Shown: positions 54,401 to 63,243 of the stretch, one piece after another | How the letters are laid out: each line of letters opens with the position of its first letter | Numbering within the stretch: the stretch's first letter is position 1 | Source: Catonella morbi ATCC 51271 | GTDB taxonomy: Bacteria > Bacillota > Clostridia > Lachnospirales > Lachnospiraceae | Length of the DNA stretch: 64,000 nucleotides | Reading direction: 5' to 3' | NCBI RefSeq assembly: GCF_000160035.2 | Contig: NZ_KI535366.1 | Location: 420,112-484,111, forward strand | Made by a program: the position numbers and the translations under genes | The notes under the pieces: generated by a model | The model's input: the letters and a program-made list of their open reading frames with translations, nothing else | Told to the model about the DNA's origin: nothing | Database searches by the model: none

Positions 54401-54401
54401 A

Positions 54402-54462
54402 TTTTCAACTCCTTGCACTATTAGTGCATAGGTTGAAAATTGCTTGTTGGGAAGTGTCCCAA
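54402..54462. other. oriT-like hairpin cluster upstream of mobC
   Basis: Nested inverted repeat TTTTCAAC (54402-54409) with GTTGAAAA (54432-54439), enclosing TGCAC/GTGCA, followed by a perfect stem TTGGGA-agtg-TCCCAA (54447-54462). The region is intergenic, directly upstream of mobC and a MOBP relaxase, the usual place for a transfer origin. The nick site is not identified. Confidence 0.55.
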
Positions 54463-54494
54463 ACCCTCTATGAAAACGGAAAGGAAATTCACCT

Positions 54495-54824
54495 ATGAAT
54501 AACAGAAAAAGAAATGTGCAAATTAAATTTCGTGTTACGGAAGAAGAACGCATTTTGATTGAAGAAAAAATGAAACAGGTGCCTACAAGAAATGTGGAAG
54601 CGTACCTTCGGAAAATGGCGATAGACGGATATATCATTCAGGTAGATCACAGCGATATAAAGAAAATGACGGCAGAGCTTCAAAAAATCGGGGTCAACAT
54701 CAATCAGATTGCAAAAAGAGCGAACGCGACGGGAAATGTGTATCAGGAAGATATAGAAGAAATCAAAGGAGCCTTAAAAGAGATATGGCGGTTACAAAGA
54801 TTAAACCTATTAAAAGCACATTAA
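54495..54824 (+). CDS. mobC: MobC-type relaxosome accessory protein
   Basis: A 109-residue protein with a ribbon-helix-helix start (VQIKFRVTEEERILIEEKM) and the closing helix KMTAELQKIGVNINQIAKRA (quoted in part) of MobC/NikA-like proteins that bind oriT and load the relaxase. It overlaps the relaxase gene by 40 bases. The ATG follows AAAGGAAATTCACCT. Confidence 0.92.
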   Translation: MNNRKRNVQIKFRVTEEERILIEEKMKQVPTRNVEAYLRKMAIDGYIIQVDHSDIKKMTAELQKIGVNINQIAKRANATGNVYQEDIEEIKGALKEIWRLQRLNLLKAH

Positions 54825-56128
54825 AAAAAGCTCTTGAATATATCCAAAATCCCGATAAAACCGATGACAAAATGCTCGTTTCCTCTTTCGGATGCAGCTA
54901 TGAAACCGCAGATATAGAATTTGCCTTTACGCTTTCACAGGCACTTGATAAAGGAAACAATTTAGCCCATCACCTGATACAGTCCTTTGAACCGGGAGAG
55001 GTCAGCTTTGAAAAAGCCCATGAGATTGGAAAGCAGCTTGCAGATGCCGTAACGAAAGGACAGTATGAATATGTCCTAACCACTCATATTGATAAAGGGC
55101 ACGTCCATAATCACATCATTTTTTGTGCCGTTAATTTCGTGGATTATCACAAATATAATTCCAACAAAAGAAGCTATTACGGAATCAGAAATATCAACGA
55201 CCGTTTATGCTATGAAAACGGCTTGTCGGTTATCACTCCGGAAAAAGGGCGAAAAGGAAAAAGCTATATTGAGTATCAGACAGCAAAGACAGGTACAAGC
55301 TGGAAAGGGAAACTGAAAGAAGCGGTTGATCTTCTGATTCCTCAGATAAAGGATTTTGAAGAGCTTTTAGAGAAGCTGCAAGCTTCCGGATATGAAATCA
55401 AACTCGGCAAATATGTTTCCTGCAGAGCTCCCGGACAGGAGCGATTTACAAGGCTGAAAACTCTCGGTATTGATTATACAGAAGAAGCAATCCAAAAACG
55501 CATTGCAGGAATAAGAAGCCGTAATGTTAAGATACCGAAACAGGAACAAGGAATATCCTTGCTGATTGATATTGAAAACAATATCAAGGCGCAGCAATCG
55601 GCAGGCTATGAGCATTGGGCGAAGATCCATAATCTGAAACAGGCTGCAAAGACAATGAATTTCCTTACGGAAAATAACATCTTGCAGTATGAATATCTGA
55701 TAAAGAAAATAGATGAAATTATCCTTGACAGTGAACAGACGGCAGATAGCTTAAAGCAGGTCGAAAAGAAACTATCCGATATGGCTGTTCTTATAAAAAA
55801 TATCTCAACCTATCAAAAGACAAAGGATATTCACAGAGGATATATCAAGGCAAAGGATAAGGAAGCATACAGGCGTAAATATGAAAGCAGCCTGATCCTT
55901 TATGAAGCTTCCGGAAAGGCACTAAAGGATGCAGGCATTAAAAAGCTTCCGGAATTGGCAGCTTTGCAGAAAGAATATACCGCCCTGCAAAAGAAGAAAG
56001 AAGCCATATATTCCGACTACGGAAAGCTGAAAAAGAAAGTCAAGGAATATCAAAAGATCAAGCAGAACGTTGATACGATTTTACAAAAGGAAAAATCAGG
56101 CAAGGCGCATACAAAAGCCCTTGAATAA
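54785..56128 (+). CDS. Relaxase, MOBP family
   Basis: A 447-residue conjugative relaxase that nicks oriT and stays linked to the 5' end. Tyr19 (ALEYIQN) is the likely nucleophile, and the metal-binding histidines His101, His106, His108 and His110 (HIDKGHVHNH) form motif 3. The N-terminal about 250 residues are the relaxase domain; the rest is a long coiled coil. Length agrees with Tn1549/CTn relaxases. Confidence 0.95.
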   Translation: MAVTKIKPIKSTLKKALEYIQNPDKTDDKMLVSSFGCSYETADIEFAFTLSQALDKGNNLAHHLIQSFEPGEVSFEKAHEIGKQLADAVTKGQYEYVLTTHIDKGHVHNHIIFCAVNFVDYHKYNSNKRSYYGIRNINDRLCYENGLSVITPEKGRKGKSYIEYQTAKTGTSWKGKLKEAVDLLIPQIKDFEELLEKLQASGYEIKLGKYVSCRAPGQERFTRLKTLGIDYTEEAIQKRIAGIRSRNVKIPKQEQGISLLIDIENNIKAQQSAGYEHWAKIHNLKQAAKTMNFLTENNILQYEYLIKKIDEIILDSEQTADSLKQVEKKLSDMAVLIKNISTYQKTKDIHRGYIKAKDKEAYRRKYESSLILYEASGKALKDAGIKKLPELAALQKEYTALQKKKEAIYSDYGKLKKKVKEYQKIKQNVDTILQKEKSGKAHTKALE

Positions 56129-56242
56129 TTCCTCTTGTGGATGATGAGTAAAATCCATGGTATGATATGGCTAACTAAAGAAACGGGAAAGAAAAAATAT
56201 TAAGGACAGAAAACAGTTTCCGGAAGAAAAGGAGCTGATATT

Positions 56243-56575
56243 ATGACACGCGGGGAAATATGGAAAGATTTTTTTAAGAAAGTAATAGTGCCGGTTTTAC
56301 TTACAGCCTTTCTCTTTTATTGGGGAACGAAAATATTTACGCAAAACGGGGCAACAAACTATTTTTATGTATGGTTGTTTTGCGGTGTTCCTTTCGGTAT
56401 CAGAAGAATGTTTTTATGGCTGATTCCGATAAATCATGACTTTACTGCAACGGTAGGAATATTTGCTGTAAATATCATTGTCGGCGGATTGATCGGCTGC
56501 ATTGTGATTATATGGCAGCTTCTGGCTGCGGCATGGTATATTCCGCTTACGATATACAGGCTTGTAAAAGAATAA
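56243..56575 (+). CDS. Small three-helix membrane protein of the element
   Basis: A 110-residue protein with about three transmembrane helices (15-31, 40-62 region and 75-105) and a strong AAAGGAGCTG site. It resembles the DUF6050 group found in conjugative elements, but the assignment is weak. It lies between relaxase and the SnoaL-like gene on the plus strand. Confidence 0.65.
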   Translation: MTRGEIWKDFFKKVIVPVLLTAFLFYWGTKIFTQNGATNYFYVWLFCGVPFGIRRMFLWLIPINHDFTATVGIFAVNIIVGGLIGCIVIIWQLLAAAWYIPLTIYRLVKE

Positions 56576-56596
56576 ATTGCAGAAAGAAGTGTTTTT

Positions 56597-57019
56597 ATGA
56601 AAAGGGAAAAAGAAAGAATTATCCGAAGCTGGTTTGAAATGTGGCTTCATAAAGAAGATACGGATATTCAAGATTTGTTTGAGGAAAATGCCGTGTATAT
56701 AGAAAGTTGGGGACCGGAATATCACGGAGCAGAGAAAATTAAACATTGGTTTTATGAATGGAATACTCGCGGAGAAGTTCTAAAATGGGATATTAAACAG
56801 ATTTTTCATAATGAAAATCAAACGATTGTCTTTTGGTTTTTTGAATGCGAAATGAAAGACGGTATAAAACAGAGCTTTGACGGAATATCAGCTATAACAT
56901 GGAGCACGAATGAGAAAATAACAAAGCTTCAGGAATACGGATGCAATATAGAAAGATATGATCCTTATGCGGATGGTGAAAATCCCGTATTCAGAAATAA
57001 AAAATCCTTATGGTTCTAA
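56597..57019 (+). CDS. NTF2/SnoaL-like small protein
   Basis: A 140-residue protein with the pattern of the SnoaL/NTF2-like fold: N-terminal helix with IIRSWFEMWL, then ENAVYIESWGPEYHG and several strands ending in SFDGISAITW. Family members are cyclases, isomerases or simple binding proteins; catalysis cannot be inferred. It is downstream of relaxase and ends at a strong terminator. Confidence 0.75.
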   Translation: MKREKERIIRSWFEMWLHKEDTDIQDLFEENAVYIESWGPEYHGAEKIKHWFYEWNTRGEVLKWDIKQIFHNENQTIVFWFFECEMKDGIKQSFDGISAITWSTNEKITKLQEYGCNIERYDPYADGENPVFRNKKSLWF

Positions 57020-57032
57020 TAGATAAAAATAG

Positions 57033-57076
57033 CGGACGCAGCGGCCACAAGTTCATGGCTGTCGCGTCCGTTTTTT
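57033..57076. terminator. Strong bidirectional terminator
   Basis: CGGACGC / GCGTCCG (7 bp) with an inner GGCCA / TGGC stem, followed by TTTTTT on the plus strand and ATTTTTAT on the minus strand. It separates the convergent mob and transfer transcripts. The stretch to 57188 is otherwise empty. Confidence 0.85.
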
Positions 57077-57188
57077 CTTGCCCCCTATGTTACGCAGTTA
57101 AACCTTGATTTTAAGGATATAGATATAAACCCTTAATATAAGCTGAAACGCTTCTAAAAAGCAAGGTTTTACAAGGCATTTACACCTT

Positions 57189-57554
57189 CTATTTCGTAAC
57201 AAGGCTTCTCTTTTTTCTCATCCTTTCCGCCGCTTGCTTTCTTGTGATTTTCTTTCTGCAGCCGGGGCAATATTTTGCATTGTTGGACTTTGATGCAAAG
57301 GGCGCTCCGCATACAGTGCAACGGCGTTTTCCCTCCGGTGCGTAAAGCTCTGAAAAAAGCTCTCTATCAAGAGGAAGCACCGCATCGGAAAACCAATGGC
57401 AAAGAAGCGAACAGGATATAAGCTACGGACAAGGACAGGCTTCCCCATCGTCAAGTAAAATGCAGTTTCCATTATCATAGTTACAGCATTCTTTTCTCAC
57501 AAGGCGATTGACAAGCTTTACCTGTTTGGGTGAAAGCGTTTTTGATTTCCTCAT
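57189..57554 (-). pseudogene. Cysteine-rich VLP protein gene with an in-frame amber stop
   Basis: From the ATG at 57554 the frame reads 43 codons (with KECCNYDNGNCILLDDGEAC), then a TAG at 57423-57425, then 77 more in-frame codons (HWFSDAVLPLDRELFSELYA, then CTVCGAPF...CPGC) to a stop at 57189. The two halves together match the cysteine-rich VLP protein family of conjugative elements (from memory), where a Gln codon is usual at the stop position. A single C-to-T change explains it. Its start overlaps the TTRAP stop by four bases (ATGA). A GTG at 57380 could start the downstream half. Confidence 0.75.
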
Positions 57555-57757
57555 ATTTCATCGGCGGGATCAATGGAAAGCGTGGCAAATTCCTGATCGG
57601 ACAGGCTGTTTACCTTTTTTACCGTACGCTTTGCAAGCTTCCGCATATCCTTATCCATAAAGGATAGAGTAAATGCGATTTTCTCCGTTACTTCCTCTTT
57701 GCTTTCGCCTCTGTAAATGCTTAACAAATTCATTTCTTCTACTGTAAAAGGATTCAT
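57551..57757 (-). CDS. Transposon-transfer-assisting-like protein (TTRAP)
   Basis: A 68-residue helical protein (MNPFTVEEMNLLSIYRGESK at the start; closing LSDQEFATLSIDPADE). The ATG at 57757 follows GGAGGT by six bases and is preferred over 57763. The pattern fits the TTRAP family of conjugative transposons, mechanism unknown. It starts three bases after the upstream ArdC/LtrC-like stop, and its own stop overlaps the cysteine-rich VLP start. Confidence 0.75.
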   Translation of the reverse strand: MNPFTVEEMNLLSIYRGESKEEVTEKIAFTLSFMDKDMRKLAKRTVKKVNSLSDQEFATLSIDPADEI

Positions 57758-57759
57758 GC

Positions 57760-60700
57760 TCATACCTCCAATTCATAATTTTTTGTTTTCGTGTTATGTT
57801 TTTTGTGTTCAGACTGTTTCTTTGCTTCCTTTAGCTGTGCTCTGATAGACGGCTTTTTCTCCGAATCAGTGGAATGGTGTTCCTCCGCTTTAACCGCTTT
57901 TGCAAGCTCGGTAAGAGAAATAGATTCTCCCGCCTTTACTTTCTGTTCAAGCTCGTCTACGGTAGGTGCAGGCGGTGTGTTATTCATAATTCCGTCAACC
58001 ATGTTGTAATTTTGCTCTGTAGAAATCTCGGCAGTTTTCAGGTAATTATCCGGTTTCAGAAATTCCGGGGCTTCCTTGTAACCAAGTCGGTCTACATAGT
58101 GAGCCGTGTCCTTTCCGTCCTTATGAAGTACAACCACATCGGAAACAGACAGGCTGTGTCCATAAAAGTCCTTTGGATGATCGATATTAAAGCGGGTATA
58201 AATATCCTCAAGGGAAAGTCCCTTTGAAAGCTCCGCCTCATATACCTTGACATAGTTATCCGGGTTAAGTATCTGCCCCGATTCTTTTAAGCGGTCGTAG
58301 GATTCAAATTGAAGCTCTCTTGTGTCCTCGCCGCGCTTTAGCTGATAGATCCGAAAGGTATCTTTTTCAGGGGTAGTGTTTTCAGCCTTTGCGTAAAGCT
58401 CTTTGATCTGTCCGTTTGTGAGTTTTCCGGAACGCACCTCATCTAAAAGCTGCTTGCATTTCTCCTTTGTTCCGGCATATAAAAGCTCGGACTGCGCCTT
58501 GCCTTTTTCCTTTACGATATAGGCCTCAAGGCGAAAGTTTTTCGTGCTGTCTTTTTCAGAGGGATCCTCCAGTACCTTGTAGATATATTCCGGGGTAGCT
58601 TCAATGCTGCCTTTCTTTCTGAAATTTCTTTGAAGCTCTATTACGCGTTCTCCCGTAAGGGGTTTTATGCTGCTGATAGCATCCGCCGCATAGATTGCAT
58701 TGGAATTAAGCTGTCTTTGCCACGCGGAAGCTTTCGGCGACCAGCGAAAGCCGTTTGCCTTTAATTCATCTCTGATTTTTTTGCCGTCCGGCTTATCGTC
58801 AAAGAAAAGCTGCAAGCGGTTATCCTTTACATTTATTTCGGCTCTGCCTCCGGTAAACTCCCAGCCTGTGTAAAGCTTATCCTTATTTACGGAAAGGCTT
58901 TGAATACGCTCTTTAATTCTTCTGATTTCTGCATTGTTATTGGAAAGTGCCCATGACGGATAGGGCTTGTCCTGAATGCCTCTGATTTCCATTCTTTTCT
59001 TTAGCTTTTCGATTGCCTCACTGTCAAGCTCCGGGCAGCCCTCAAGGCTTTTATGCTTTCGGTAGTAGGCATTGACCGCCTTCATGGTTTCCTGCGTCTT
59101 TGTCAGCTTCTCAAGCTTTGCAGTTAATTTCTTTACTGCATCCGGATCATCTGCGCTGATTCCGCCCATTCCGGTGCTTCTGATTTTTTCAAGAAGTCCC
59201 TGAATATCTTTCCACTCTCCATAGTTTTTATCACGGGCGGTGTTTTGCTTTTCCTTTTTTCGCATAGGGAAATTGGATCCTCCCGCAATCAGTACAGAGG
59301 GAACGCGGACATCAATCGCAAATCCGTTATTCATATTTGCCGCAAGTCTTTTAGAGTAGGTATCAAGCAGGGCGTCGATTTTGGTATGAAAGGACGGATC
59401 AACTCTCTTTTTTTGATTTTCAGCAATTTCCGTCGCCTGATCCACAAGGCTTTTGTATTCAAGAGTTGCACTTCTCGGCGTGTAGTCCGAAAAGCTGTTC
59501 ATTTCCTTTGCTCTTTTTGCCGCAGCTTCATTGATAGGATAATACTTTACCTGTATTCCGGCTTTCTTTTCCTGTGAAGCTTCTTCCTGCATCTTTTCAA
59601 AATCATCTATGGAGATTTCCTTTAAGTCTTGCCCTGAAAGCTCGTGCATTTTTAGGATTTCATCACGGGCTTTTTCAATAGAGATTTCCGGATTATCAAG
59701 CTGTCCGCCATCAAGGTCTGTAAAGTCAGGCTGATACAGAGTATAGTCATAGCCTGTTTCGCAGGTCTGAATATAGAGATAGCTTCCGTTTTCAAGTTGG
59801 TAAGCTGCTTCATGTTTTTCTTCCTGCAAAGCTGGTTCCGCTTCCGTTTCTGAAAGCTCATTTTCTCTTGTCCTTTGAAGCTCCTTGAAATGCCCGTCTA
59901 TATTGTCGATCAGATCCGATGCAGCAAGGCGGATGGTTTCAAGAGAGCCTTTGAGTTCTGACAGTTCCTTACCGCTGCTCCAGCCTGCAACATATCCGAA
60001 AGAATAATCGGAGGTATCAAGCCCGTAGTGCTGACATATGGTATAGGCGACGCTTTCCGCTTCAACCTCGCGGGTACGCTGGTTCGGGCGATTTTCCTGT
60101 TTCTCTTTCGGTGCATTTAGGTCAATATCATGAAGTTTTGCATGGGCGATTTCGTGAATGGCGGTCTTTAGTGTTTGCAGCTCGCTCATGTTATCGTCAA
60201 TGGCAATTCTTTTTTCCGCAAGGTGATAGTAGCCGTGAGCGCTTCCCTCGATATGCTCAAGGGCAATCGGAACAGGGGATGCCTTTTTCAGCGCCGTAAA
60301 AAAGTCCTCATACTGCGACACATCGCCGATCAGCTCATTTACTCCGATAGAGGGAAGTTCTTTTCCTTCTGTCTGTGATACATCAAAGACGGATACCACC
60401 TTGTAGGCAGGAATGGTAATTTCCTTTTCTTCGGTAACTGCCTTTCCGTCTGCTCCGACAAGGGGCATATTTGTTTTCGGATCAAGCTTTTCCATTTTCT
60501 GCCTTACCTTAAAGGGTGCAGGAGCGATAATACGGATTCCTTTTTCTCCTTTTTTGACCGTTCTTCCGTGGCTGTTTTTCCATGCACTAAAGCCTGCAAT
60601 CAGGGAAGCGTCAGGCTTTTGCAGGGCAATCAGCATGGTATTTTTAAAGCTGTAATGATGAAACTTTGACATGACGCGAAGATACTCCTTGTACCTTTCG

Positions 60701-60831
60701 CTTTCAAAGACTTCTAAAATCCCTTGCTCCAAACGATCCGTAATTTCCTTTAGTCTGTCCTTTTGATTTTCAGAGCTTAGGACAATGGGCGTAACCTCTT
60801 TTATTTCTTCTGCTTTTTCCATATATGGCAT
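57760..60831 (-). CDS. ArdC/LtrC-like ICE protein with zincin motif
   Basis: A 1023-residue cytoplasmic protein. The N-terminal ArdC-type domain (about 20-155) binds single-stranded DNA; HEIAHAKLHD at about 227-236 is a zinc metallopeptidase motif (HExxH). Further domains (about 450-1000) include a helical part with many Lys/Glu residues and a YodL-type/DUF4316 stretch (FRIYQLKRGEDTRELQFESY). LtrC- and ArdC-like proteins protect transferred DNA against restriction. It follows topB in the transfer operon, with GGAG eight bases before its ATG. Confidence 0.85.
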   Translation of the reverse strand: MPYMEKAEEIKEVTPIVLSSENQKDRLKEITDRLEQGILEVFESERYKEYLRVMSKFHHYSFKNTMLIALQKPDASLIAGFSAWKNSHGRTVKKGEKGIRIIAPAPFKVRQKMEKLDPKTNMPLVGADGKAVTEEKEITIPAYKVVSVFDVSQTEGKELPSIGVNELIGDVSQYEDFFTALKKASPVPIALEHIEGSAHGYYHLAEKRIAIDDNMSELQTLKTAIHEIAHAKLHDIDLNAPKEKQENRPNQRTREVEAESVAYTICQHYGLDTSDYSFGYVAGWSSGKELSELKGSLETIRLAASDLIDNIDGHFKELQRTRENELSETEAEPALQEEKHEAAYQLENGSYLYIQTCETGYDYTLYQPDFTDLDGGQLDNPEISIEKARDEILKMHELSGQDLKEISIDDFEKMQEEASQEKKAGIQVKYYPINEAAAKRAKEMNSFSDYTPRSATLEYKSLVDQATEIAENQKKRVDPSFHTKIDALLDTYSKRLAANMNNGFAIDVRVPSVLIAGGSNFPMRKKEKQNTARDKNYGEWKDIQGLLEKIRSTGMGGISADDPDAVKKLTAKLEKLTKTQETMKAVNAYYRKHKSLEGCPELDSEAIEKLKKRMEIRGIQDKPYPSWALSNNNAEIRRIKERIQSLSVNKDKLYTGWEFTGGRAEINVKDNRLQLFFDDKPDGKKIRDELKANGFRWSPKASAWQRQLNSNAIYAADAISSIKPLTGERVIELQRNFRKKGSIEATPEYIYKVLEDPSEKDSTKNFRLEAYIVKEKGKAQSELLYAGTKEKCKQLLDEVRSGKLTNGQIKELYAKAENTTPEKDTFRIYQLKRGEDTRELQFESYDRLKESGQILNPDNYVKVYEAELSKGLSLEDIYTRFNIDHPKDFYGHSLSVSDVVVLHKDGKDTAHYVDRLGYKEAPEFLKPDNYLKTAEISTEQNYNMVDGIMNNTPPAPTVDELEQKVKAGESISLTELAKAVKAEEHHSTDSEKKPSIRAQLKEAKKQSEHKKHNTKTKNYELEV

Positions 60832-60922
60832 GAATTTTTCTCCTTTCGTTTTTTAAGGGTCCGGGACTATCCCGGAAAATATAAATCTCCGCCGCCGCAG
60901 GTGCGGAAAACGGAGATTTTTC

Positions 60923-60956
60923 ACGGAAAGGGTACCCCTTTCCTATGCTTGCTATT
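60923..60956 (-). repeat. 34-nt perfect inverted repeat, right copy
   Basis: Reverse complement of 54367-54400, identical over all 34 bases. It overlaps the stop codon of topB and precedes the ArdC/LtrC-like gene by about 90 bases. Confidence 0.85.
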
Positions 60957-63033
60957 CTTCTTTTTTCTTCCTCTCTATTTCAATACGATAGTTCACATAC
61001 TTATCTTTGGTATCGCAAAGAACCACATTTCCGTCATAGGTTTTGCCTGTTTTGTGAGAGTAGATGTCCTTTACTTTTACCGTCTTATCTTTGAGCAGTG
61101 CTTTTGCTATCTTTGGTGTAAAGGTGATTTCCCTATCCTCAAAGAAGCGGTCATTCTTCCACATGGAAAAGCGGCAATCCCTGTTACTGCAATAGTAGTT
61201 CTTCTTTCCCTCGTAAACGGGATTTTTACAGCGCGGGCATAAGCCGATTACGGTTTTTTCCTCTTTGAAAAGTTCTGCTTTTGCTTTTTCAGCGTCCGCA
61301 TTTTCTACAAGCTCTTTTGTCATGGCTTCTATCTTTTCCATAAAGCTGTCAGCATCCGCTTCTCCCTTTGCAATCCTTGAAAGCTCGTTTTCCCATTCTG
61401 CCGTAAGAAGCGGAGAGGTCAGGGTTTCAGGAAGTACGGAGATAAGGTTCATTCCGTCTTTGGTCGGGATAAGCTGTTTCCCTTTCCTTGTAACAAAGCC
61501 TGCCTTGATGATTTTTTCAATGATGGCTGCACGGGTTGCGGGAGTACCTAAACCTTTACGCTCTGCATCCTCTGTGGTTTCCTTGTTTCCTGCGCGCTCC
61601 ATGGAAGATAGAAGCGTACTTTCCGTGTATGCCTTTGGGGGAAGTGTGTCATGCTCCGTAACTTTTATCGGGAAGCTGTCAAAGCTTTCTCCCTTACAAA
61701 ATGCCGGAAGCTCTTTTTCATTTTCTTTATCCGGTTTTTCTTTTAAACTCATAAGAAAGAATCTTTCTATTTCTTTCCAGCCGGAAGATAACACAGTCTT
61801 TCCCTTTGCTGTAAAGGTATGATCCTCGCAGCTAAATGTAGCCGTAACCGTTTCATAGACATGAGAGGATGCGGAAGCCATAAGAAGCCTTGCACCTGCA
61901 AGAAAGAGAATGTTTCGCTCGCTTTCGGGAAGCAGGGAAAGTTCCGTTTTTTCAAGCTCCATTGTAGGAATCACGGCATGGTGATCCGATATCTTTTTGC
62001 TGTTAAGAAGCCTTGTAATCTCTGGTGTAAATTCTATGCTTTTCATAAAAGAAAGCTTTGAAAGAAGCATGAGAATAACCTTATCCGCTGTTTCTTTCAT
62101 ATCGTCTGTCAGGTAGTTGCTGTCCGTTCTCGGATAGGTCAGAAGCTTCTTTTCATAAAGGCTCTGTGCAAGGTCAAGGGTCTGCTTTGCGGTGTAACCG
62201 AAAATGCGGTTTGCTTCCTTTTGAAGTGCGGTAAGATCAAAGAGCTTAGGCGGCAGCACTTCCTTTTTTTCAGAGGTAACAGAAGTGCAGACTGCCGTTT
62301 TTCCTTTGCAGGATGTTGCGATTTTTTCTGCCGCTTCTTTCTCTGAAAACTTTTCGCTTACAGCTTCCGTACCGTCTAAAATAAGGCGCACATGGTAATA
62401 CTTTTCTTTCTTGAAACTCATAATCGCCTCGCTTCGATCCGCAAGCATTTTTAAGGTCGGGCTCTGCACCCGTCCTACATTCAAGGTACGGTTATATAAC
62501 AGGGAAAAGAGGCGGGTTGCATTGATTCCGACAAGCCAGTCCGCTTTTGCTCTGCACAGGGCGGACTGATAAAGGCTGTCATAGTCCGCTCCGTCTTTCA
62601 GATTTTCAAAGCCTTTTCGGATTGCGCTTTCTTCCATTGAGGAAATCCAAAGTCTTTTTACAGGCTTCTTGCAGCCTGCTTTTTCCATAACGAAACGGAA
62701 AATGAGTTCTCCCTCGCGTCCGGCATCGCAGGCGTTTATAACCTCGGTAACATCCTTTCTAAAAAGAAGTGTCTTTAATACAGAAAACTGCTTTTCCTTA
62801 TCCTTTGATACAGTAAGCTGCCATGTTTCAGGCAGGATGGGTAAGGCTTCAAGGCTCCACTTTTCATAGCATTTTCCGTAACAGGACGGCTCGGAAAGCT
62901 CTGCAAGGTGTTCTATGCACCAAGACACAAGAAAGTCCGCAACTTCCATATATCCGTCCTTTTTCATTTCTATTCCAAGGGCGGCAGCAATCGATGCTGC
63001 CACACTCGGTTTCTCACATATAACAAGTTTCAT
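60952..63033 (-). CDS. topB: Type IA DNA topoisomerase III
   Basis: A 693-residue topoisomerase, of TopB type, that cuts one DNA strand through a tyrosine. The Toprim domain opens at MKLVICEKPSVAASIAAALG, with acidic DAGREGE; the nucleophile region KLLTYPRTDSNYL is near residue 300, and a C-terminal zinc finger CPRCKNPVYEG...CSNRDC is at about 630-655. Conjugative transposons of this family carry such a gene, probably to help DNA processing during transfer. The start has a GAAAGGATCAG site. Confidence 0.95.
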   Translation of the reverse strand: MKLVICEKPSVAASIAAALGIEMKKDGYMEVADFLVSWCIEHLAELSEPSCYGKCYEKWSLEALPILPETWQLTVSKDKEKQFSVLKTLLFRKDVTEVINACDAGREGELIFRFVMEKAGCKKPVKRLWISSMEESAIRKGFENLKDGADYDSLYQSALCRAKADWLVGINATRLFSLLYNRTLNVGRVQSPTLKMLADRSEAIMSFKKEKYYHVRLILDGTEAVSEKFSEKEAAEKIATSCKGKTAVCTSVTSEKKEVLPPKLFDLTALQKEANRIFGYTAKQTLDLAQSLYEKKLLTYPRTDSNYLTDDMKETADKVILMLLSKLSFMKSIEFTPEITRLLNSKKISDHHAVIPTMELEKTELSLLPESERNILFLAGARLLMASASSHVYETVTATFSCEDHTFTAKGKTVLSSGWKEIERFFLMSLKEKPDKENEKELPAFCKGESFDSFPIKVTEHDTLPPKAYTESTLLSSMERAGNKETTEDAERKGLGTPATRAAIIEKIIKAGFVTRKGKQLIPTKDGMNLISVLPETLTSPLLTAEWENELSRIAKGEADADSFMEKIEAMTKELVENADAEKAKAELFKEEKTVIGLCPRCKNPVYEGKKNYYCSNRDCRFSMWKNDRFFEDREITFTPKIAKALLKDKTVKVKDIYSHKTGKTYDGNVVLCDTKDKYVNYRIEIERKKKEE

Positions 63034-63057
63034 ATCTGATCCTTTCTCATATAATAT

Positions 63058-63243
63058 CTAAAGCTCCGGTTCGCTTTTTTCTTTTATTTTCCTGATACAG
63101 TACCCGATGCATGGGGACTTTCTCCTGTAAGGACAGCCCTCACATTTTGAAGAAAAAGAAGCAGGTGGCTCTTTTTCGTGCCGCCCGCATTTCGGTTTTT
63201 CACTCATCAGCCTTTCATAGATACTGTCTGTAAACCATGTCAT
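63058..63243 (-). CDS. Small cysteine-rich ICE protein
   Basis: A 61-residue protein with paired Cys (CEGCPYRRKSPCIGYC), a possible metal ribbon. Its ATG overlaps the stop of the CD1107-like gene (ATGA) and it ends 25 bases before the topB start. No function is known to me. Confidence 0.65.
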   Translation of the reverse strand: MTWFTDSIYERLMSEKPKCGRHEKEPPASFSSKCEGCPYRRKSPCIGYCIRKIKEKSEPEL

